64,000 bases of DNA from Microcyclospora pomicola. Taxonomy: Eukaryota > Ascomycota > Dothideomycetes > Capnodiales. The stretch covers positions 372,001-436,000 of the forward strand of contig NHNY01000003.1 in assembly GCA_002786065.1 (NCBI GenBank). The letters are read 5' to 3'. The number at the start of each line of letters is the position of its first letter. The first letter of the stretch is position 1. The position numbers and the translations under genes are program-made. Below are positions 54,984 to 64,000 of this stretch, piece after piece. The notes under the pieces are model-generated. The model was given only the letters and a program-made list of their open reading frames with translations. It made no database searches and was not told the DNA's origin.

Positions 54984-56200
54984 ATGTCTTCCAACTCAAT
55001 GATCAAGCTCCGCCGCAAGAAGAATGTAAAGAAGGGTATTCAGTTCTGTTTGATGGTCTGTGGAGCCTCAGGAACTGGCCGCACCACTTTCGTGAACACC
55101 CTCTGCGGTCGCAAAGTGCTCTCGGGCAAAGACAGCGATGACCCTTCCACCGCTCATCTCGAGGAGGGCGTGCGTATCAAGCCCGTCACCGTCGAGCTGG
55201 AATTGGATGAGGAAGGAACACGCGTCAGCTTGACCATTGTCGACACACCCGGCTTCGGCGACAGCGTGGACAACGAGGCCAGCTTCGGCGAGATCAGCAC
55301 CTACCTTGAGAGGCAATACGACGACATCTTGGCCGAGGAGAGCCGGATCAAGCGTAACCCCAGATTCCGAGACAACAGAGTGCACGTTCTGCTTTACTTT
55401 GTGCAACCAACCGGTATTTCTATCGGCGCATTCATTTTGATCATCAGTCTGACAAGTGCGCAGGTCATGGTCTTCGTGAACTTGATATCGAGCTTATGCG
55501 CCGCCTCTCACCACGCGTCAACGTCATCCCTGTCATCGGCAAAGCAGACTCCCTCACACCTCTCGAGCTCGCTGAAAGCAAGAAGCTGATCATGGAAGAT
55601 ATCGAGCACTACCGCATTCCTGTCTACAACTTCCCATACGATATCGAGGAGGACGATGAGGATACCGTCGAGGAGAATGCTGAGCTGCGCGGTCTGATGC
55701 CGTTCGCTATTGTTGGTAGCGAGGATGTGATCGAAGTCGATGGCAAGCGTGTCCGCGCACGCCAGTACCCATGGGGTGTCGTTGAGGTCGACAACCCTCG
55801 CCACAGCGACTTCCTCGCCATCCGATCCGCGCTCTTGCACTCACATCTTGCAGATCTCAAGGAAATCACACACGACTTCCTCTACGAGAACTACCGTACC
55901 GAGAAACTTAGCAAGTCTGTCGCCTCGGACCCGACTTCCTCCACCAACCTTGACTCGGACTCACTCGACCCACAGAGCCTTGCTTCTCAGAGCGTGCGTC
56001 TCAAGGAGGAGCAGCTCCGCCGTGAGGAGGAGAAGCTGCGCGAGATTGAGGTCAAGGTGCAGCGTGAGATCAACGAGAAGAGACAGGAACTGCTGGCGCG
56101 TGAGAGTCAGCTGAAGGAGCTCGAAAGCAGGATGGTCAGAGATCACACCCCCATGCACCCTGTCGCGGGTGAGGATGAGGAGCACGAGACCGGCGCATAA
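54984..56200 (+). CDS. aspA: Septin, AspA/Cdc11 class
   Basis: Two exons (54984-55413, 55464-56200), a 50-nt intron, 388 residues. The polybasic N-terminus (KLRRKKNVKKG) is a membrane-binding region. The G1 loop GASGTGRTT (27-35) has Arg instead of the usual Lys, typical of the Cdc11/AspA class, which is thought not to hydrolyse GTP. G3 is DTPGFGD and G4 is GKADSLT. The septin-unique element follows (WGVVEVDNPRHSDFLAIRSALLHSHLADLKEITHDFLYENYRTEKL). The last 80 residues are a heptad-rich coiled coil (RLKEEQLRREEEKLREIEVKVQ). Septins assemble into hetero-oligomers and filaments at septa, branch points and hyphal tips; AspA is in the core octamer. Convergent with the dynein gene, stops 394 bp apart. 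Confidence 0.95.
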
Positions 56201-56594
56201 GCGAAAGCTCGAGTCGAAAATGAGCCCATCAAGGGGTGAGGCAGGACTACTGGTATTCTGGCAGTCGTCAGGGCCGACGTCGGGAGGACTGGAGCCTGTG
56301 TTACTTGGTCTCGAGAAAGTCGTTTCTTTTGTGTATCTTCATGTCTTCTACATGCATTTTCCAACATGCTGCCAAACTACGTGCAGGGAGAAAGAGTTGG
56401 GTTGTTTTGAATTGCTTAGCTTGTGATAGTATACCCGGTTCGGAAATGTATGTAGCGAGCGGAATAATACAATGTAATCTCCTTTTGCGAAGCATCTCCC
56501 CCTTGCGCAGGTAGGCAAAGAATGGCCGGAGCGAAAGTCAACTATTCTAACACAACTTCCTGCCGATGTCATATTCTACATGTAAGCTGACAGG
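56201..56594. other. Convergent 3' spacer of septin and dynein genes
   Basis: Holds both 3' ends. TACATGTA at 56577-56584 lies 10 nt past the DLIC stop. No gene. Confidence 0.5.
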
Positions 56595-58508
56595 CTACGT
56601 GCCAGGCGCTTTACTGGGCGTGCTCGCCGCACTCCCTCCGCCGCCCTTCTTCATTAAGCTGGCGAAGTACTCCTCCAGTTTGTCGGAGGGGAAGTCGCTG
56701 TCAGTGGTCGTGGCACCTCGAGGTCCTCTTCCAGCAGGAGTCGTGACCCCAGGGGCCACTGCCTCCGCCGTCTCTGTAGTTGTGCTTCTCTCGACACCAC
56801 GACGGCGTGGCGGTTGCGGAGTCCCGGTACGCGGGCTTGCGCTCTCGAGGTTCGCGACATTGTTGGTCTGCGCGGGCGGGGCGCGGATGCGGAGTTTCTC
56901 AATCGCAGCCTCGGCGCTGACGGTGTTGTATGACACCCCGCCGACGTTGAAGCTGACGTCGCCGAGGTTGTCGAGGGCGCCGGTCTGTTCGCCGGTCGGG
57001 ACGCCGGTCAGACGACTTGTGCTCGTGGTGTTGGCTTGGGGAGCTGATTTGGTGCGTTCGGCGTCGTGCGCCTCGAGGGTCTGGATGTGCTTGCGCATAT
57101 CTTGAAGGAATTCTTGGGTATCTTTGGTAGTGACGTTGATGGTAGGAGGTTTTGGGATTCTGTGATAATTAGGATCGATGATGATTTCTTCGTAGGTCGT
57201 GATGGCGGAGACGGTGGCCTTGCGGGGCGAGGACATGCTGGTCGGAAGGTCCTCCTCGTCGTCGTCGCTGTTGATGGCGGAGGTAGAGAAGACGGTCTGC
57301 TCTGCTTCCGCTTTCAGACCATTACCGTTGACTTGCAGAGAAGGGGTACTCTCTGGTCCTTCATCTGCATTGGCTTTGATGGATTGGTTCCACTCAGGAA
57401 ATTGAAGTGGTGTGTTGAGGTCCACCAACCAGGCTTCGGAAATAGTTTCAGGCGAGAACGTTTCTGAGATGAGACGAATCTTGCCTGCGCTGTCCCATCC
57501 ACTGGGAATAACGATAGCCATCCGATCAACAAAATTGTGCTGGGGAGCTAGGTCTTCTCGCTTGGTGGGTGTGCTTGTTTTCGGAGGCAATGGAGAAAGA
57601 GCAGCGACATCGAGGCTCAAGGCGGAGTACATGACTTTTTGCAGCTCGTTGAGTGATGATCCAGGTTGCTGTGGCGGCGGATTGCTGCTGGTATACACTA
57701 ATCCGGATTGGAAAGGCAGCATGCAAGTACGCAGACATTGGGAGATAAAGTCGAAGTCTTCCTCCTTGTATCCTTCTCGCTCTAGCCCTTCCTGAACTTC
57801 AACATGCTGCACAACTACCGTAATGGGAAGCTCATACCCCCTCACAATATCGAGAGGATCTCCAACAGGACGATCATGAGGGAGTAAAGCTCGTGCGAAC
57901 AATTGTATCCAGCGTCGCAACAGCTCTAGGAACCGCCATGGCTCTTTCCACGAAAGCAGGATTGCAACAGTAGGTCTTCTGTCGGGTGTCCCCACAGTCG
58001 AATCGTCGTCATTCTCTACTGAGGAGACTCCCTCGCTTCGGTATATGCGGGGCTTTAGTAGTCTTCTCATGGTGTGTTCGTATGCGCGTTCAGGCTCGGG
58101 TACAGTATGCAGTTCCAATTTGGCGACTTCCTCATAGTCCGCGCTGAGCATCCCAGAGCTCTGCTGGGGTGGAGAAAATAGAGTGACATGACCATAGCCA
58201 CATGCGTAGTGATTGCTCAATCTTGCTTCTCCTTTCGGCCTCTGCGGTCTTTGGTCTCTGTTTCGCGCGGCCGGCGCAGGTGGTGGTGGTCGGGATATGC
58301 TTTGCACAAATGCTCGCTGGTCATTAGGCGTACCACCACAGATGACCAGTGATCTCGATTGTACGGCCTGTGTTCTGCTTCGCGCTTGTGCTTCGCGTGT
58401 GGTGCGTAGAAGTGAAGACCAGATATCCTTTCGTTCGTCCTTCTTGCGCTTTGGTCGTGGTGGTGTTGAAGCGGCGACAGGCTGTGAAGAGGCAATTCGA
58501 GTTGCCAT
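56595..58508 (-). CDS. Cytoplasmic dynein light intermediate chain
   Basis: Single exon, 637 residues, ATG at 58506-58508. The Ras-like domain begins SRSLVICGGTPNDQRAFVQSI; the P-loop position (57-64) lacks the GKS/T, as usual for fungal light intermediate chains. Diagnostic strings are HYACGYGHVTLFSP, TVAILLSWKEPWRFLELLRRWIQLF, PITVVVQHVEVQEGLEREGYKEEDFDFISQCLRT and HNFVDRMAIVIPSGWDSAGKIRLISETF. This subunit sits on the dynein heavy chain and links the motor to cargo adaptors for nuclear and endosome transport along microtubules in hyphae. The C-terminal 200 residues are a low-complexity adaptor-binding region. It shares a 247-nt divergent promoter with the mitochondrial bS16 gene. Confidence 0.92.
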   Translation of the reverse strand: MATRIASSQPVAASTPPRPKRKKDERKDIWSSLLRTTREAQARSRTQAVQSRSLVICGGTPNDQRAFVQSISRPPPPAPAARNRDQRPQRPKGEARLSNHYACGYGHVTLFSPPQQSSGMLSADYEEVAKLELHTVPEPERAYEHTMRRLLKPRIYRSEGVSSVENDDDSTVGTPDRRPTVAILLSWKEPWRFLELLRRWIQLFARALLPHDRPVGDPLDIVRGYELPITVVVQHVEVQEGLEREGYKEEDFDFISQCLRTCMLPFQSGLVYTSSNPPPQQPGSSLNELQKVMYSALSLDVAALSPLPPKTSTPTKREDLAPQHNFVDRMAIVIPSGWDSAGKIRLISETFSPETISEAWLVDLNTPLQFPEWNQSIKANADEGPESTPSLQVNGNGLKAEAEQTVFSTSAINSDDDEEDLPTSMSSPRKATVSAITTYEEIIIDPNYHRIPKPPTINVTTKDTQEFLQDMRKHIQTLEAHDAERTKSAPQANTTSTSRLTGVPTGEQTGALDNLGDVSFNVGGVSYNTVSAEAAIEKLRIRAPPAQTNNVANLESASPRTGTPQPPRRRGVERSTTTETAEAVAPGVTTPAGRGPRGATTTDSDFPSDKLEEYFASLMKKGGGGSAASTPSKAPGT

Positions 58509-58556
58509 TGTGATGCTTGGAATCGACAGGTAAAAATGTGGACTATGAGAGCGGAT

Positions 58557-58563
58557 TTATATA
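58557..58563 (-). promoter_or_regulatory. TATA-like box near the dynein gene
   Basis: TATATAA on the minus strand about 50 nt upstream of the dynein subunit ATG; the distance implies a very short leader, so the assignment is tentative. Confidence 0.35.
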
Positions 58564-58755
58564 CACTTTCTGGTCTGAGGGATGAAGACATGTAGGGAAG
58601 ACGCGCCTTACACACGTCTCTCATTCGTCAAAGATCATCGGGCGCTAGCGGCTGTCTGCATTGAGGATGTCGCGCAGCGCATCGAGCATGTCTTCCCCGA
58701 TCGCATCAATTACAATTTATATCGGTCCATCTCCAACCCACACATATCTACAATT

Positions 58756-59249
58756 ATGGTTCTTAAGCTTCGCCTCGCTCGCATCAAAACACCCGGTGGT
58801 GCTAGGCGCCATCATCCTCGCTATAACATTGTCTTGGCCCACGCACGCACTGCACGCGACAGCCGGCCCCTCGAAGTTTTGGGCACTTACAATCCCATTC
58901 CAGAGACTCCAGTCGGTGCAGAGCCTGGTGCGCGACAGCAGAAGGATATCAAGATCGATGTCAGCCGAGCAAAGTATTGGCTTGGCGTTGGGGCACAGCC
59001 AAGCGATACAGTCTGGAGGTTACTGAGTATGGTGAGTGCAAAGCCTCGACGCAGCTAGATGGAGCATCCGAGACTGACTCGAGATTTTTGCAACAATAGA
59101 TTGGACTACTAGAACCCCGATACTTGCCCACCGGGCCTCAAACCGATAAAGCATTGAAAGCAGTCCGGTTTTCCACGCATATGCCATCAGAGCCACCCAA
59201 GACAGGTGTATTGGACGCTTTGAGGCGGAAACCTACCACGAACTCATGA
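58756..59249 (+). CDS. Mitochondrial small-subunit ribosomal protein bS16m
   Basis: Two exons (58756-59031, 59100-59249) with a 68-nt intron give 141 residues. The start MVLKLRLARIKTPGGARRHHPRYNIVLAHARTARDSRPLEVLGTYNP is the bS16 core in its mitochondrial form, continuing IKIDVSRAKYWLGVGAQPSDTVWRLLSMV, and then, from exon 2, IGLLEPRYLPTGP. No long presequence is visible, which is usual for this protein, whose basic N-terminus can act as the targeting signal. It binds 15S/16S-type rRNA in the small subunit. The C-terminal 30 residues are a lineage-specific tail. Length fits fungal Mrps16. Confidence 0.93.
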
Positions 59250-60053
59250 TATGGTTAATCATTTAGAAATGATGAAAAAGCTGGAGATATGGGGAGCTCG
59301 GCTTGTACGCTCATCACTGGAAGAGTCGCATTATCAACGAGCGAAGCCAAACCCGCATCACGCTTCGCAAGAGCACTCTTGTGGCGACTACATTGTCGTT
59401 CTTCGACCTCGTAGGTCATGTAGGGAAAAGGACTGGCCCACTCAGTATTCGCAGAACCAGCCAAGGAGCTTGTGCCCGCATACCGATCCAAAACGTCCGG
59501 GAATTTACCATGGACGAGTGGGACCACACAATGAGTTCGCCGTGTAGTGCAAGATAGCAAGAACTTTGTAGAAACGAATGTACAGTACGATTGGACACCA
59601 CTTGCGTCCAGGCAATCGAAAACACACGGCTTGGGCAAGATTTTGCATATGTTCCGCCAGGTACCGCCACCACACCCTCCTCCAACGAAGCGTTCAAACG
59701 GTGCTATCACCTCTTCACTACTCCTTGACGAAAGCATATCTTGTCTTGAAAAGTCGATCCAGATGTTTGCTTCCCCCTGGCCCTCCACCTAGACTTCATC
59801 TAGAGTGGTCAAACATCATTAGTTGGAGTTCAACCTCGAATTAGCCTTTGCAATGTACTTCATGCTTACTTGCTGCTGTCGATCGATGGGAGCATGGCTC
59901 CGGTCACTCATGTGATCTTCGAGAAAGTCCACCTTCACTTGGACACTGTCGCAATGCTGCAAGCAGCGCCTTTATTCACGATGATACACTTTCTTCACTT
60001 CTCTCTATCCTCTCCACCAAAGTCTTATTGTGAGGACAGCAATACCACGCAAC
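59250..60053. other. Intergenic, nothing recognised
   Basis: A minus-strand frame of 177 codons (59255-59788) starts with GTG and has no domain; it is probably chance. No other feature seen. Confidence 0.45.
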
Positions 60054-60820
60054 ATGGACACCTCACAGCACGATCCTCCACTGAGAGACTATATGCAGTA
60101 AGAACCCCCTCCTATTCTCCATAGGGTTGGCTAACGGCTCTCCAGCTACTTCCTTACCGAGGACTTCGCCGATGCCGTCGTTCACTATAGTGGCCAGGAA
60201 CAGAAAGTTCACAGGCTTGTGCTTGCCCAAAGCTCGGATTACTTCTGAGCGCTGTTCCTGGGCCATTTCAGAGTATGTCCTCAGAGCCAGTGAACTCGGT
60301 ACTCAAGCTGACTCTTGACTGTCAGGAGACTCTGAGTGGATCTATAGACCTTTCTGGCGACGATCCCGCGGCTGTCGGCAACATGCTCGCGCACTTCTAT
60401 GGCCACGAAGTCGTAATCACAGGCATCAGTTGCTCCGAAGGCGGATACCAGATCGTGCGGACGCAGATCGAGACCTTTGTCACGGCGACCAAATATCTCG
60501 TCCCGAGTCTTTGTGCCAAGATCGAAGCAGCTTTTCCGGACAACCTTGCACGTTTACTCGAGTTCGATGGAGTTTCCTGGAACTTCACCTACGTGGACAA
60601 GATCGCGAGGATGTTGTACATCGACCACGAGGTCTCGGGGCAGAGTCTGCAAGCACCACTCATTGCCCTGTTGGTGGAGCATGCGACGGATCTCACGGGC
60701 AACACGGAGTTCAAGGAGCTCAACATGGATGTCCCGGAACTCGCTTTTCACCTGCTTACGGCGCTTGCGCAGACTAAGAAGACATCGCCGGTCAAATCCA
60801 AGAGGCGCAGGTATTGTTAG
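60054..60820 (+). pseudogene. BTB/POZ domain gene with an in-frame stop
   Basis: Three exons (60054-60097, 60146-60272, 60326-60820) with two introns of 48 and 53 nt form a continuous frame of 221 residues apart from TGA at 60246-60248 (codon 49). The frame reads FLTEDFADAVVHYSGQEQKVHRLVLAQSSDYF, stop, then ALFLGHFRE, followed across intron 2 by TLSGSIDLSGDDPAAVGNMLAHFYGHEV. This is a standard BTB fold in which the stop replaces a residue right after SSDYF, a position often Arg, Lys or Gln. CGA to TGA by one C-to-T change would explain it. Everything else, including splice sites and the C-terminal helices, is intact. Fungal BTB genes are abundant and often dispensable. Recent loss, strain polymorphism or assembly error all fit. 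A restart downstream would give only the second half. Confidence 0.7.
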
Positions 60821-61717
60821 GTTGTGCTGGAGGACAGCGTACGCTGAGCATACAGGCAAAAGTAGTGAGTAGAATGATTGCAGCACCTGCAATGGGGAGG
60901 TCAAGCTATGGCGCAAACGCAACGAGCCTCCGGATAGAATGTTGCCACGTCAGTAGATATTACGCATTCAGCATGGATTTCATGATCACTATCAACATCG
61001 CAATTCGTTCCTGACTGCTAAATCTAGACGTGTCATCGTTTGGTATGACACAATCCTTCCAACTTCACCGTGTCAATCACTCAAATGTGAATTAGTTCTT
61101 CTCCATGTGAGGTGAGGTTAGATGCTAACAGACCGCATGGGTGGTCGCTCCCGTACGAGTCAAGGCAAGACGTCAGGCTATCTTTGAACTAAGAGCCAAA
61201 GGAACGAATATAGTTTGTGTGTACATAAGCACGTGATTTTATTTGAGTGGTAGTGAGATGTACGTACCTTATGCATCAGCCGCGGGTGAGCATCGCATCG
61301 CGTTATTATTGCACTGCAATACACCGCAACGCAGAATTATTAATGGTGGTAAACTATAAGATATGTACATCTCCAACAAACAGAAGATCACAGCAAGCAG
61401 CTGCAGATGCGCAATAGCATGGAAGGCCTTAAGCCCCCAGCCGGAAATATTCGATCAAGGGAACCAGGGGTATCGTTTTTGGGTGTGTTTTTCCCTCCTT
61501 CGCTTTGCCTTCGAAACGGTTGGATGCCGGCATGCCCAGATGCACTCAAGATGCAAACTGGTAATAACCGCGCAGGAAGGGGCCGATGACATATGATACA
61601 ACAAGCAATAGAAAAGAGAAAGGCTGATAGCCCCGTTGGGCATCGCATCGTCAGTCTTGGATCCCGATCATGTCAGGACTGCGACGCAAGCGGATGCAGT
61701 AGACATCGTTCGCTTGC
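60821..61717. other. Intergenic, 3' sides of two convergent genes
   Basis: Stops of the BTB gene and the right-edge gene face each other across about 0.9 kb. AT-richer around 61200-61400. No gene seen. Confidence 0.5.
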
Positions 61718-64000
61718 TCAGTCGTTCAGTCCGAACGCCTTTCGGAGCATCGGGAATCGCTTCTTCTTCCCAGTCCGCTCGCTGTATACGTGTTTTTCTT
61801 CGCCATCCACTGATCCGTTGAATACGCTCTCTTCGTCGATGCCCGGGCCAGCATTGATCCGAACGCTACGCCTGCTAGACATACGCCCGCCAACGTCGGT
61901 GCCACTTTGACTCCGTTGACGAAGGTCCGGTCTCACGGGCCGATTGAGATTCGTAGTTGATGCAGATGTGATGCCGGCGGACGTGTTTGGTCGATCGGCG
62001 GCTGCGCCAGACATAGGAGATGGCAAGGGCCAGTTGTTTATGTCTGCCTCGCTCGGTAAATTGGCCGGTGAACGTAATGAAGAGAGCCATGAGTCCCCGC
62101 GTACTGGCTTCGGTTTCTGGTGTATCGACGGCTGCCCGGAATTGCGGCGAATCAGTTTGGCTTGCGATGGACTTGATGGAACAGCAGGCGATGATGGTGT
62201 TTGTGGCTGGTCTACAAGAGGGGTAGCAGCGACTGAGGCAGGCCGGGCTGAGACTGCTGGTGCATCAGACGGCTTGTGGCCATTCGTGCTTACTTGAACG
62301 ACAGACTGGGAGCTAGCACGGTTGCGACGCAAAATGCTGCCCACGAAACCGCGCTTCTTTGGTGTGCCATTCACCGAGACATCTTCGGGGCGCGATTTAG
62401 GTTCTGGTTTCATGCTCGGGCTGGCAGGTTCTCCACCATCATTCTGAGCTGATACGAAGGCTTTGTTCGTGTCCTGGGATGCCGGCGGCGTGGCATCCGG
62501 GGCACTGATTCCGAGCTTCCGCCTGGCTGCATCCATTGCTTTATCGATGTCAGCAGGATCTGGTACAATTGGTCGTGGCTGCTTCGAGCGCTTCCTTGAG
62601 TCTTTACGACGATCTGCCCGATCGTCTTCCTCTTCGAGATCCGTCGAATCGCCGTCGTTCTGGCCTTGCTTTCGAGGAATACCACGCACGGGACGAAGAT
62701 CTGCAGCAATGAACGCCGGCGAGCTAGGCGTGTCATCATCATCAGAGTCAGCGAAGCGGCTGCTTCGGAATGCACCTCGTCTGCTATCATTGGCGTCGTC
62801 TTCATCGTCGGAATCTGCAAAGCGTGATTTGAAACGTCTGGCAGGTGTAGGAGATGCAACGGCCGATCGAGAGGATCCGTTGAACCCTGCACGTGGTTTC
62901 GAGGCAGGTGGATCACTACGCATTGTAGTCCGCTTGGGCGCATTGCCCACTGGGCCGCCACGCAGAGTCTCTCGAATAGACTCCTGCTTTCGACGACCGA
63001 ACAACGACCCTGTCGGCGACAATGATCGGATACTAAACGTCTTGCCTTTGCCTCTGTTGTCAGGTTCCGGTGACGGGGGACGGCGCCCGTATGCTGGGGC
63101 TGAAGAGTCAATGGAGCCGGAGCGCATGCTGCGTTTCATGATAGGCTGGCTCTGAACCTTCATCGTCGATGCGTTGTTTTGCTTACGTTTCGCCTTTCTG
63201 AAGCTGCTCTCCGAGTCGGAATCATTTGCATACTTTCTCTGTACTTTAGCAGTGTAAGAGTCTGATGGAACGGCTACTGGTCGTTGCTGCTTCGGACCAT
63301 TCCTCACGCTTGCTGTAGCAGAGGCAGATGGCTGCGCACGAAGAGATGCAAGGCTCGTGTTGGGCGATACAACGGCAGCTGTTGCGTTGCCAGCGAAGGC
63401 AGGTTTTGCGCTTTTACTTGGAACCGCACCAGTAGCTGCAGACTGGGAGTTGCGCTGGGGACTGGCGGCAGCACGCATAGTCGTGGGCATATGTCCAGAT
63501 CCAGGAGACGCAGTACGCATAGAACGACGCATGTGGACCTCATTGTCATTGGTGTTTTCTGCTGGGGCGGCTGCTGCGCCACGAAGCGACTTCTTCATGC
63601 CGGCAGGCTTGGGCCCAGCAGGCTTTAAGGCTGCACCGGTACTTGCAGCTAGGAAGTCGGTCTGTTTAAACGCTGCCTTCTTCTTGGGCTTGGTAATTGT
63701 CGCGGCTGGAGTCTCATCGTCGGAAGACATATGATCTCGCTCAATCTGTTGTCGCTGCTGTTTGCTGAGCTTTGACCAGTACGCTGTAGCTTCTGTCCAG
63801 TCACCGCTAGTCTGCTGGGTATGGAGTGCGTTCGCAGCACGATCGGTTTGCTTCGCCAATGGGCTCTCTGGCGGAGATGCTGGCGATGCTAATGCCGTAG
63901 TCTTCAATTTGTCGGCGGGACTTGTGACCACAATCGGACTGACAGCAATGGCGTTCAGGCTTGCGAATCCTCCCTCATCGAGATCAGACAAATCTTCCGC
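61718..64000 (-). CDS. Large disordered Ser/Arg/Pro-rich protein, 5' end beyond the window
   Basis: Open from the right edge through 760 codons to TGA at 61718-61720; the start lies outside. No globular domain. Three features stand out: repeated RFADSDDEDD/RFADSDDDDT acid modules near the middle, many SPxR/RSxS basic-Ser motifs, and a positively charged C-terminus ending KKKRFPMLRKAFGLND. A Trp/Lys-rich segment (GDWTEATAYWSKLSKQQRQQI) is near the visible N-terminus. The basic Arg-Lys-Phe-Gly-Leu end resembles eisosome-associated Seg1-type proteins of ascomycetes, but this is from memory of the pattern only. Heavy predicted phosphorylation and disorder fit a scaffold. Single exon within the window. 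Confidence 0.75.
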   Translation of the reverse strand, partial: AEDLSDLDEGGFASLNAIAVSPIVVTSPADKLKTTALASPASPPESPLAKQTDRAANALHTQQTSGDWTEATAYWSKLSKQQRQQIERDHMSSDDETPAATITKPKKKAAFKQTDFLAASTGAALKPAGPKPAGMKKSLRGAAAAPAENTNDNEVHMRRSMRTASPGSGHMPTTMRAAASPQRNSQSAATGAVPSKSAKPAFAGNATAAVVSPNTSLASLRAQPSASATASVRNGPKQQRPVAVPSDSYTAKVQRKYANDSDSESSFRKAKRKQNNASTMKVQSQPIMKRSMRSGSIDSSAPAYGRRPPSPEPDNRGKGKTFSIRSLSPTGSLFGRRKQESIRETLRGGPVGNAPKRTTMRSDPPASKPRAGFNGSSRSAVASPTPARRFKSRFADSDDEDDANDSRRGAFRSSRFADSDDDDTPSSPAFIAADLRPVRGIPRKQGQNDGDSTDLEEEDDRADRRKDSRKRSKQPRPIVPDPADIDKAMDAARRKLGISAPDATPPASQDTNKAFVSAQNDGGEPASPSMKPEPKSRPEDVSVNGTPKKRGFVGSILRRNRASSQSVVQVSTNGHKPSDAPAVSARPASVAATPLVDQPQTPSSPAVPSSPSQAKLIRRNSGQPSIHQKPKPVRGDSWLSSLRSPANLPSEADINNWPLPSPMSGAAADRPNTSAGITSASTTNLNRPVRPDLRQRSQSGTDVGGRMSSRRSVRINAGPGIDEESVFNGSVDGEEKHVYSERTGKKKRFPMLRKAFGLND

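Noticed and set aside
59255-59788. 177-codon minus-strand frame
   Set aside because: Begins at GTG, lacks an ATG near its start and shows no recognisable fold.
60246-60248. TGA read as selenocysteine or programmed read-through
   Set aside because: Ascomycetes lack the selenocysteine system and the following bases are not a known read-through context.
1-64000. CRISPR arrays, rRNA genes, transposons or virus-like elements
   Set aside because: No regular direct repeats, rRNA core strings, terminal repeats, transposase or reverse transcriptase motifs were found.

Overview
The window is nuclear DNA of a filamentous ascomycete, most likely a Dothideomycete of the Capnodiales/Mycosphaerellales type. 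Genes lie on both strands and are interrupted by short GT-AG introns of 50-80 nt (one of 194 nt). Spacers are modest, and the protein set is typical: BIM1-like copper protein, DUF4267, DUF1682/CCDC47, GH17, PROPPIN, septin AspA, BEACH protein. No transposon, virus-like element, rRNA or CRISPR array was recognised. All calls come from reading the sequence and known family motifs; nothing was searched.

Layout, left to right. 0-5.2 kb: a secreted BIM1-like copper protein (minus), then about 4 kb with no supportable gene. 5.2-14.4 kb: a disordered protein with a 10-residue SP repeat, an unknown protein, a DUF4267 membrane protein, a CCDC47-like ER protein and a six-exon secreted protein. 14.4-20 kb: a FAD oxidoreductase convergent with the ribosome-assembly factor Sqt1, then a vacuolar subtilase. 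20.8-28.4 kb: one intronless 2523-codon BEACH/WD40 gene. 29.2-38 kb: a GH17 glucanase, a single-pass surface protein, a peroxisomal acyl-CoA ligase (C-terminal AKL) and an RBR-type zinc protein. 39-44.4 kb: a damaged surface-protein gene, an intron-containing tRNA-Gly(UCC), a CCDC97-like protein and a histidine-rich DUF7728-like membrane protein. 45.6-49.4 kb: a large fusion that reads as HeLo-like region, pseudokinase and chymotrypsin-like protease. 51.4-64 kb: a small membrane protein, a PROPPIN, septin AspA, dynein light intermediate chain, mitochondrial bS16, a BTB gene with an in-frame stop, and a large disordered protein running off the right edge.

Most genes are housekeeping (ribosome assembly, mitochondrial ribosome, dynein transport, septin, autophagy/vesicle membrane factors, vacuolar protease). 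They show no cluster logic. The most unusual item is the three-part protein at 45.6-49.4 kb. It combines parts known from fungal cell-death and incompatibility signalling with a protease domain whose His, Asp and Ser can all be placed. Two other host genes look broken (BTB gene, surface protein at 39-40 kb), and one RBR protein lacks its expected catalytic cysteine. The octamer palindrome TACATGTA recurs in the intergenic DNA.
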